The notes under the pieces: generated by a model
The model's input: only the letters and a program-made list of their open reading frames with translations
What the model was told of the DNA's origin: nothing
Databases searched by the model: none
Program-made: the position numbers and the translations under genes
NCBI GenBank assembly: GCA_017547065.1
Contig: JAFYRC010000001.1
Location: forward strand, 1-7,715
Direction of reading: 5' to 3'
Origin: Tidjanibacter sp.
GTDB lineage: Bacteria; Bacteroidota; Bacteroidia; Bacteroidales; Rikenellaceae
Length of the DNA: 7,715 bases
Shown here: one piece after another, positions 1 to 4,611 of the stretch
Layout: every line of letters begins with the position of its first letter
Numbering within the stretch: position 1 is the first letter of the stretch

Positions 1-33
1 AACAACCAAGAGTTGCTTAATATTGTAAAATAA
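1..33 (+). CDS. Possible 3' end of an upstream + strand gene
   Basis: Frame 1 reads ten sense codons (NNQELLNIVK) followed by TAA at 31-33. A strong rho-independent terminator facing the same way lies about 50 bases further on, which fits a gene entering from the left edge. Too little is visible to identify a product. The other two + frames stop even earlier (16-18 and 26-28), so the frame choice is a guess supported mainly by the terminator. Confidence 0.35.
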   Translation, partial: NNQELLNIVK

Positions 34-53
34 GACGACTAACGGCTATTGTC

Positions 54-81
54 CAACGTCTAACGTCTAACGACTAACGAC
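54..81. repeat. Heptamer tandem array, four units of YAACGWC
   Basis: Four contiguous 7-bp units are visible: CAACGTC, TAACGTC, TAACGAC, TAACGAC. A further related unit (TAACGGC) sits at 40-46, just after the putative stop codon. The array lies between that stop and the terminator hairpin. Function unknown. The units are far too short and have no spacers, so this is not a CRISPR. Confidence 0.75.
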
Positions 82-84
82 AAC

Positions 85-125
85 AAGACACGGGTATCTT
101 TTTTGACACCCGTGTCTTTGTTTTT
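85..125 (+). terminator. Rho-independent terminator
   Basis: A perfect 11-bp stem pairs 85-95 (AAGACACGGGT) with 108-118 (ACCCGTGTCTT), with a 12-base loop. It is followed by a T-rich tract at 119-125 on the + strand. No comparable T tract follows on the - strand, so it should stop + strand transcription entering from the left edge. Confidence 0.85.
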
Positions 126-144
126 ACAGACGCCCCCGGTCTTC

Positions 145-194
145 GACCACCCCCTCTAACTTAGAGGGGGAGTGATTGGATGGAATGGGTGGTC
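145..194. repeat. Nested inverted repeat, REP-like
   Basis: Outer arms GACCACCC (145-152) and GGGTGGTC (187-194) are perfectly complementary. Inside them CCCCCTCTAA (150-159) and TTAGAGGGGG (161-170) form a second palindrome that shares three bases with the outer left arm, so the two stems partly compete. A small GGTC-TTC-GACC hairpin (138-148) adjoins on the left. This resembles short palindromic intergenic repeats (REP/BIME type), but no second copy is in the window to prove that it repeats. Confidence 0.5.
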
Positions 195-210
195 TAAAAG
201 GGGATTATCG

Positions 211-245
211 GTTGACGGTTGACGGTTGACGGTCGGCGGTTGACA
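211..245. repeat. Heptamer tandem array, five units of GTTGACG
   Basis: Five contiguous 7-bp units: GTTGACG three times, then GTCGGCG and GTTGACA. Read on the - strand the unit is CGTCAAC. The array at 54-81 can be phased as CGTC plus three bases (TAA or CAA), so the two arrays look like related motifs in opposite orientation about 130 bases apart. Function unknown. Confidence 0.75.
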
Positions 246-289
246 TCAAAAACAACGCAAAGTGTGCGACAAATAACATTTGGTGTTGT

Positions 290-414
290 AAAAACTGATT
301 ATCTCGGAGAAAATTTTGTGCCAAACAAGAAAGCGGGCCCGCAGTTTGCTGACGCAAATGAGGAGCCCGCTTATCGCAGTGCGGTGCAAAATTTACCCGA
401 GATAATCTGTTTTT
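290..414. repeat. Large multi-stem palindromic element, probable bidirectional terminator
   Basis: Nested arms pair in order. 290-307 pairs with 397-414, including the perfect 11-bp GATTATCTCGG/CCGAGATAATC and flanking AAAAC/GTTTT with one T-T mismatch. 311-322 pairs with 383-394 (AAATTTTG/CAAAATTT, extended by G-T pairs). 331-338 pairs with 365-372 (AAGCGGGC/GCCCGCTT). 345-349 pairs with 354-358 (TTTGC/GCAAA, loop TGAC). The + strand runs into a T run at 410-415 and the - strand into TTTTT at 290-294, so transcripts from either side would meet a stem followed by U. It overlaps the last base of the DUF4293 stop codon. It could also be a repeated mobile palindrome; no second copy is in the window. 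Confidence 0.7.
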
Positions 415-848
415 TAGCGGATGCGGTTCAACGAACGAACCAAAACCTCATCCTTCCAAATGCCACGAATGGCAAGAATCACCAAGATGACACTCACAAT
501 GGGGAATACTACGGGAGTGCAAACATAGCCCACGGCTACCTCACCCGCAGCCTTAGCTGTGGCGGTAAAGCCCAGCGCAGCCCACAAGCCAAAGCCCTGT
601 GCTCCAAGCAAAAGTACCACATCGGCCACCAACAGGCGCACCTGCAAAAGGCGGTCTTTGAACAAAAAGATGGTCACAAAGGGCACCAAGGCCGCAAGGG
701 CTACAAGGCCACCAAGCCACCAATAGTCGAAGGCCACAAGGGCACCCTCGTTGCCGTCGACAATATAGCGAGCCAAAGGCGCAATGCACATTGCCACCAT
801 CAGGCCGGCGGCTGCCAACATATAGAGTGTTTGTTTACGTTGCCACAT
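414..848 (-). CDS. DUF4293 family integral membrane protein
   Basis: A 144-residue hydrophobic protein with about four predicted membrane segments (roughly residues 6-25, 43-63, 70-92 and 110-129). The start MWQRKQTLYML and the end RGIWKDEVLVRSLNRIR match the layout of the Bacteroidetes DUF4293 family: an N-terminal IQRxQTLY-like start and a C-terminal charged tail with KDE and LVRS. The biochemical role of the family is unknown to me. It is the last gene of the - strand run, 29 bases after the glycosyltransferase, and its stop codon touches the large palindrome that probably ends the transcript. Start choice is secure because the ATG begins the recognisable motif. Long frames on the opposite strand here are coding shadows. 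Confidence 0.85.
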   Translation of the reverse strand: MWQRKQTLYMLAAAGLMVAMCIAPLARYIVDGNEGALVAFDYWWLGGLVALAALVPFVTIFLFKDRLLQVRLLVADVVLLLGAQGFGLWAALGFTATAKAAGEVAVGYVCTPVVFPIVSVILVILAIRGIWKDEVLVRSLNRIR

Positions 849-877
849 AATATAAAATAGGTATAATTATTAAACGT

Positions 878-1810
878 CTATTTCAGTTCCTCGTCGATAA
901 AATAGTGGTTCCTCTCGGGGGCATTGCGGTTGATGAGCTCGCCCAAGAAGCCCGCCAGGAAGAGCATAACGCCCAGGATGATGGCCACAAGGCTCATGTA
1001 GAAGAGGGGTTGGTTGGTGAGCGGCAGGCCCAAGGCAAACTTCTCCACCACAATCCACACAATGGCCACAAAGCCCAACAGGAACATCAGAGTGCCTGCG
1101 CCACCAAAGAAATACATTGGCGAGCGGCCATAGCGCGATACGAACATCACAGTGATGAGGTCGAGGTAGCCCTTGAGCATCCTCTCCCAGCCATACTTGC
1201 TGTAGCCAAACTTACGGGCATAGTGGGTCACCTCCTTCTCACCGATGTTGCCAAAGCCGGCCTTCTTGGCCAGAATGGGAATGTAGCGGTGCATCTCGCC
1301 ATAGACCTCGATGCTTTTGACAACCTTGTTGCGATAGGCTTTGAGGCCGCAGTTGAAGTCGTGGAGCTTGATGCCCGACACGGCGCGGCAAGTGGCATTG
1401 AAGAACTTGCTCGGCAGGGTCTTACCCAGAGGATCGTGACGGGTACGTTTCCAGCCCGACACCATATCATAGCCCTCCTCCATAATCATACGGTAGAGTG
1501 CAGGAATCTCGTCAGGCGAGTCCTGCAAGTCGGCGTCCATGGTGATCACCACGTCGCCCTCGGCGCGCTCGAAGCCACAGTAGAGTGCAGCACTCTTGCC
1601 GTAGTTGCGACGGAATCGCACCGCCTTCACGCGGCTATCCTTGGCGGCCAGCTCGCTAATCACATCCCACGAGTTGTCCTTGCTACCATCGTCCACAAAG
1701 ATTGCCTCCCACGACAAGCCCTCGGCTGTCATCACACGTTCAATCCAAGCGTAGAGTTCGCCCAGCGACTCGCTCTCGTTCAGGAGGGGTATTACAATCG
1801 AAACATTCAT
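878..1810 (-). CDS. Family 2 glycosyltransferase, GtrB/DPM-like, with two C-terminal membrane segments
   Basis: This 310-residue protein has a complete GT-A catalytic domain. It begins VSIVIPLLNE, has the nucleotide-binding VDDGS (39-43) and the metal-binding MDADLQD (91-97), with DADLQDSP typical of polyprenol-phosphate glycosyltransferases. GWKRTRHDP (119-127) and the FGYSKYGWERM region (201-211) also fit that subfamily. Two membrane segments follow (about 233-256 and 268-292), as in GtrB and ArnC-like enzymes. The likely reaction is transfer of a sugar from a nucleotide sugar to a polyprenyl phosphate on the inner face of the cytoplasmic membrane, giving a donor for envelope glycans. The sugar cannot be told from sequence. 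It starts 11 bases after the DUF4199 gene, a pairing I recall as common in Bacteroidetes. Confidence 0.9.
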   Translation of the reverse strand: MNVSIVIPLLNESESLGELYAWIERVMTAEGLSWEAIFVDDGSKDNSWDVISELAAKDSRVKAVRFRRNYGKSAALYCGFERAEGDVVITMDADLQDSPDEIPALYRMIMEEGYDMVSGWKRTRHDPLGKTLPSKFFNATCRAVSGIKLHDFNCGLKAYRNKVVKSIEVYGEMHRYIPILAKKAGFGNIGEKEVTHYARKFGYSKYGWERMLKGYLDLITVMFVSRYGRSPMYFFGGAGTLMFLLGFVAIVWIVVEKFALGLPLTNQPLFYMSLVAIILGVMLFLAGFLGELINRNAPERNHYFIDEELK

Positions 1811-1821
1811 AACTGTGTGGT

Positions 1822-2397
1822 TTACTGCTGATTGAATGTATTATCGCCGTTTGTTGTGTCGGCAAAGATGTCGGGACGACGGCGGGTGAGGAAGCCCACA
1901 AAGAGGCCCACAAGTGCACCCGTGAAGCAGTTGCTGATGACCGACGAGAGGGTCAGGTAGACGGGGTTGATCACAGCCTTCTGCATTGTGGTGTAGAGCG
2001 AGTCGAACTGCTCGGCAGGATAGTAGTCCTGCAGCTGGGCCATAATCTGGTCCACCGAACTGAGCACCTCTGCCTTGATGAAGTAGTTGGCCATCACGGA
2101 GCTATAAATACCGCTGATGACGCCCGCAAAAATCATCATTGCCACCACAAAGCCCAGGCCCCTACCAAACGAGAAGCCCTCCTCGAGGGTATGTTTGGCC
2201 GAAAAACGGCGCGTAAGGCCAAAGAGCAGGGTGATGTTCACAAAGACCGAGAGGAAGTTCACAGCCTTCACAGCAATGGAAGGCTCGGCGGTGGTGCCAC
2301 CCATCAGTGTCAGCAAGATGGAGAAGGCCACAGCCACCACACCTACAATCGTTCCGCCCACAAGGGCCTCATACCAATATTGTTTTTTTGTCATCAT
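1822..2397 (-). CDS. DUF4199 family membrane protein
   Basis: About 191 residues with four hydrophobic segments: near residues 12-33, 44-62, 79-101 and, at the C-terminus, 147-172. The FxxGRGLGFVVAMMIFAGVISG stretch and the positive end of the last segment (GFLTRRRPD) fit the DUF4199 family of Bacteroidetes, whose function is unknown. Two adjacent ATG codons (2397 and 2394) begin the conserved MTKKQYWYEAL start. A GTG six bases upstream (2403) is also in frame but gives no better context, so the first ATG was chosen. It lies 32 bases after the yciO-like gene and 11 bases before the glycosyltransferase, so it is probably co-transcribed and may assist that enzyme; the latter is only a guess from context. 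Confidence 0.85.
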   Translation of the reverse strand: MMTKKQYWYEALVGGTIVGVVAVAFSILLTLMGGTTAEPSIAVKAVNFLSVFVNITLLFGLTRRFSAKHTLEEGFSFGRGLGFVVAMMIFAGVISGIYSSVMANYFIKAEVLSSVDQIMAQLQDYYPAEQFDSLYTTMQKAVINPVYLTLSSVISNCFTGALVGLFVGFLTRRRPDIFADTTNGDNTFNQQ

Positions 2398-2429
2398 AGT
2401 CACGCTTTATATAATTATTTTAGGTCACA

Positions 2430-3038
2430 CTAACGCAATTCGCCACCGCCCTCACGCAGCACCTCAGGCTCGTCGCCCGTGAGGTCCACAAGGGTTGTGG
2501 GCACAAGGCTACCATAGCCGCCGTCGATCACAAGGTCGACACCCTCGTCGTAGCGCTCGGCAATGAGTTCGGGGTCGGTGGTGTACTCCACAACCTCGTC
2601 GTCGTCCTTCACAGAGGCTGTTGCCATCGGGAAGTCCATACGCTCAACAATGGTCAGCGGAATGGAGTTGTCGGGGATGCGCACACCCACCATCCTCCTA
2701 CCACCCAAGGCCTTATCGGGCACCTTGTTAGAGGCTTCCAAAATAAACGTAAAAGGACCGGGAAGATTGCGTCGCAGGATTTTGAATTGGGCGTTGTCTA
2801 TGCGGGCGAACTTGTCGGCCATGGAGATATCGGAGCAGACAATCGAAAGATCCTTGTCGCTCTTGCCACGCAGGGCAGCGAGCCTTTCGAGCGCCTTGGG
2901 GCTACGCAACGAACAACCGAAAGCATAGACTCCATCGGTGGGATAGATGATAACACCACCCTCTTCGAGAGTCTTCACCACCTTTTCAATCTCTCGCTCC
3001 GAAGGATTTTGTGGATAGATTTTGACAAGTTTTGCCAT
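2430..3038 (-). CDS. YrdC/Sua5 domain protein, YciO type (threonylcarbamoyl-AMP synthase family)
   Basis: A single YrdC domain fills these 202 residues. Visible motifs are YPTDGVYAFGC (32-42), LPGPFTFIL (92-100), VGVRIPD (117-123), DGGYG (172-176), PTTLVDLT (180-187) and REGGGE (195-200). Sua5/TsaC enzymes make threonylcarbamoyl-AMP for the tRNA t6A37 modification. This protein is closer to E. coli YciO: it starts with the KIYPQNP segment, and where TsaC/Sua5 carry an S-x-N motif it has ASVKDDD (141-147). It may therefore not be the cell's t6A enzyme, although automated annotation would probably call it one. It is the first gene of the - strand run. I found no Bacteroidetes-type promoter directly upstream; the palindromic repeats lie there. 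Confidence 0.85.
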   Translation of the reverse strand: MAKLVKIYPQNPSEREIEKVVKTLEEGGVIIYPTDGVYAFGCSLRSPKALERLAALRGKSDKDLSIVCSDISMADKFARIDNAQFKILRRNLPGPFTFILEASNKVPDKALGGRRMVGVRIPDNSIPLTIVERMDFPMATASVKDDDEVVEYTTDPELIAERYDEGVDLVIDGGYGSLVPTTLVDLTGDEPEVLREGGGELR

Positions 3039-3087
3039 AGGCTCAATGAGTTTGGCTTAAATTAGCACTCCTTTATTTTGATTGGTT

Positions 3088-3192
3088 TGGCGGAGATTTT
3101 TGAGGATTTTTTGAGAGGCTTCCGAGGGAGCATAGTGGGACTATGTGACCGAGGAAACTCACAAAAAAGACCGAAAAGAACACACACCGCCA
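3088..3192. repeat. Large palindromic repeat, copy 1
   Basis: First of two direct copies whose alignable part is offset by exactly 134 bases. The centre (3122-3154) is identical to copy 2 over 33 bases and contains the hairpin CATAGT-GGG-ACTATG (3131-3145). Around it, CTTCC (3119-3123) faces GGAAA (3153-3157), TTTTTGAG (3097-3104) faces CACAAAAA (3160-3167) with one mismatch, and TGGCGG (3088-3093) faces CCGCCA (3187-3192). It lies upstream of the yciO-like gene on the - strand. No open frame in it looks like a real gene. Confidence 0.8.
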
Positions 3193-3206
3193 CATTCAAA
3201 GGCTTA

Positions 3207-3333
3207 TTATTTTGAACGATTTGATGGAGATTTTCGAGGATTTTTTGAGGGGCTACCGAGGGAGCATAGTGGGACTATGTGACCGAGGTAACACTCGAAA
3301 AAGACCGAAAAGAACATCAAATGAACAAAATAA
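3207..3333. repeat. Large palindromic repeat, copy 2
   Basis: Second copy, with the identical core at 3256-3288. Its stems run from the outside in: TTATTTTG (3207-3214) with CAAAATAA (3326-3333), ATTTGATG (3219-3226) with CATCAAAT (3315-3322), TTTTCGAG (3231-3238) with CTCGAAAA (3294-3301), CTACC (3253-3257) with GGTAA (3287-3291), and CATAGT with ACTATG (3265-3270 and 3274-3279). Differences from copy 1 fall at paired positions and keep the pairing. It directly follows the ffs terminator tract. Confidence 0.8.
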
Positions 3334-3345
3334 AAAAAGGGTAAG
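3332..3345 (-). terminator. Terminator of the SRP RNA gene
   Basis: On the - strand the closing arm CTTACCC (3345-3339) is followed directly by seven T residues (3338-3332). The terminal stem of the RNA plus this U tract should act as an intrinsic terminator. Confidence 0.7.
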
Positions 3346-3434
3346 CTACTTACATCGCACCGCTACAACCACCTACCCTTGCTCTCTTCCAAGCCTGGGG
3401 GATTCAGCAGGAGCTGGTCGTATAAGACTTACCC
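3339..3434 (-). ncRNA. ffs: Small bacterial signal recognition particle RNA (4.5S-like)
   Basis: Read on the - strand, this 96-base segment carries the SRP domain IV signature: CAGG (3397-3394), a GGAA tetraloop (3390-3387) and AGCA (3383-3380) in the arrangement CAGG-CUU-GGAA-GAG-AGCA, equivalent to the Ffh-binding hairpin of E. coli 4.5S RNA. The ends GGGTAAG and CTTACCC are perfectly complementary and close the rod; an inner CTTA/TAAG pairing extends it. The RNA scaffolds Ffh and FtsY in co-translational targeting of membrane and secreted proteins. A consensus promoter lies 5 bases upstream and a T tract directly follows, so both ends are well defined to within a base or two. It is divergent from mltG. 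Confidence 0.92.
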
Positions 3435-3438
3435 GATG

Positions 3439-3469
3439 CAAATGTACAATTTTTTCTTATTTTTGCAAA
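3439..3469 (-). promoter_or_regulatory. Bacteroidetes-type promoter of ffs
   Basis: On the - strand a -33 TTTG (3469-3466) is followed after exactly 19 bases by a perfect -7 TAnnTTTG (TACATTTG, 3446-3439). The RNA's first G (3434) falls five bases past the -7 box, where initiation is expected. Confidence 0.85.
3458..3465 (+). promoter_or_regulatory. Candidate -7 element for mltG
   Basis: TATTTTTG matches TAnnTTTG on the + strand and lies 20 bases before the mltG ATG. I see no good TTTG at the -33 position, so the match may be chance in AT-rich DNA. It falls inside the spacer of the ffs promoter on the other strand. Confidence 0.4.
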
Positions 3470-3485
3470 AATTTTCAGACATTCT

Positions 3486-4505
3486 ATGGCAAAAAGAGGT
3501 TTATATGGCTTTGCAGGGCTCGTTTTGGTGGTGGCGGTAGGCATCATTGGCACCGTTGCTATCGGTAGCGCCACAAAATCGTGCATCAAGGAAGCAACAG
3601 AATTCTATCTGCCCACAGGTTCCACCTATGAGGCTCTCACAGACACCCTCGCCGCCCACGGTGTGGAGCGTAGGGGTGTGGTTCACCTTGTGGCCAAGCT
3701 CAAAAAACTCGACCAAAGCGTCAAGGGTGGCCACTATGTGTTCCGCGCGGGCACCTCGCCCATGGCCCTGGTGAACGCCCTGCGTGCAGGTGCGCAGAAG
3801 CCCATAAAGCTCACCTTCAACAACATCCGCACCATCGATCAGCTCTCCGGACGCCTTGCCGAGCAGGTGGAGGCCGATTCTCTCACGCTGTTAGGTCACC
3901 TCTCCTCGGTGGCTACGGCGCAGAAATATGGCTTCACCAAGGAGGAGTTTATCGGCATGTTCATCCCCAACACCTACGAGGTGTGGTGGAACATCTCGCC
4001 CGAGGCCCTCACCGACCGCATAGCCAAGGAGTATGAGAAGTTTTGGAACGAGGAGCGCACCGCCAAGCTTGCGCGCACGAAGCTCTCCAAGAAGGAGGTC
4101 ATAAACCTCGCTTCGATTGTCTATGAGGAGACCAAGGTTGTGGGTGAAATGCCCAAGATTGCGGGCGTCTACATCAACCGCCTGCGCCGAGGTTGGCCAC
4201 TGCAAGCTTGTCCTACGGCCAAGTATGCCGTGGGCGACTTCACACTCACCCGCATACTCCACAAGCACACCCAGGTAGACTCGCCCTACAACACCTACAA
4301 GCACCGCGGTCTACCCCCAGGCCCCATCTGTATGCCCTCCATTGCGGCCATCGACGCTGTGCTGGGCTACGCCGACCACAAGTGGCTCTACTTCTGCGCC
4401 AAGGAGGACTTTTCGGGCAAACACTACTTCTCCTCCACCCTCTCCGAGCACAATCGCTATGCCAAGCGTTACAGCGAGGCTCTGAGTAGGATGAAAAGAA
4501 AGTAG
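3486..4505 (+). CDS. mltG: Endolytic murein transglycosylase MltG (YceG-like)
   Basis: A 339-residue membrane-anchored protein with one N-terminal membrane helix (about 6-28) and the rest outside the cytoplasmic membrane. MltG cleaves nascent peptidoglycan strands and is thought to set glycan length. Family motifs are in order: FIPNTYEVWW (159-168), LASIVYEET (208-216) with the expected catalytic glutamate E215, GVYINRLRRGWPLQ (227-240), YNTY (268-271), GLPPGPI (275-281) and HYFSSTLSEHN (313-323). In the usual DPT motif the aspartate is a cysteine here (CPT, 242-244). Length is normal for the family. The ATG at 3486 is the natural start because it precedes the membrane helix by a short basic segment (MAKRG). 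It is a single gene divergent from ffs, with about 106 bases before aroD-aroA. Confidence 0.93.
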   Translation: MAKRGLYGFAGLVLVVAVGIIGTVAIGSATKSCIKEATEFYLPTGSTYEALTDTLAAHGVERRGVVHLVAKLKKLDQSVKGGHYVFRAGTSPMALVNALRAGAQKPIKLTFNNIRTIDQLSGRLAEQVEADSLTLLGHLSSVATAQKYGFTKEEFIGMFIPNTYEVWWNISPEALTDRIAKEYEKFWNEERTAKLARTKLSKKEVINLASIVYEETKVVGEMPKIAGVYINRLRRGWPLQACPTAKYAVGDFTLTRILHKHTQVDSPYNTYKHRGLPPGPICMPSIAAIDAVLGYADHKWLYFCAKEDFSGKHYFSSTLSEHNRYAKRYSEALSRMKRK

Positions 4506-4524
4506 GTCCCAACCGCCTTCGGGA

Positions 4525-4556
4525 CTTGACTTTCTGCTCTCTTTTGCGTATATTTG
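4525..4556 (+). promoter_or_regulatory. Candidate promoter of the aro operon
   Basis: A perfect -7 TAnnTTTG (TATATTTG, 4549-4556) is preceded by CTTG (4525-4528), one mismatch from TTTG, at a 20-base spacing. Initiation near 4561 would give a leader of about 50 bases. I see no clear attenuator or riboswitch in that leader. Confidence 0.65.
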
Positions 4557-4611
4557 TGAGTTAATAGGTGCCACCGAGCGCCGGCAAGCAAATTTAAGTC
4601 CGAGAGAGAGT

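Noticed and set aside
54..245. CRISPR array
   Set aside because: The repeats are 7 bp, contiguous and without spacers, and no cas genes are present.
219..860. Open + strand frame of 213 codons
   Set aside because: It lies opposite the DUF4293 gene, runs through the palindrome and repeat array, and has no protein-like hydrophobic or motif pattern; the - strand product is clearly the real one.
905..1831. Long open + strand frame of 308 codons
   Set aside because: It is antisense to the glycosyltransferase, which has complete catalytic motifs; the frame is rich in His and Ala and shows no recognisable domain.
3039..3087. Promoter for the yciO-like operon
   Set aside because: No TAnnTTTG with a suitably spaced TTTG was found on the - strand just upstream of the gene.
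3088..3333. Insertion sequence or retron
   Set aside because: No transposase or reverse transcriptase gene and no target-site duplication is visible; only palindromic noncoding DNA.
3212..3568. Open + strand frame of 118 codons
   Set aside because: It spans palindromic copy 2, the ffs gene and its promoter; coding here is implausible.
4506..4525. Possible terminator GTCCC/GGGAC after mltG
   Set aside because: The stem is only 5 bp with a 10-base loop and no adjacent T run, and it overlaps the candidate aro promoter; not enough to call.
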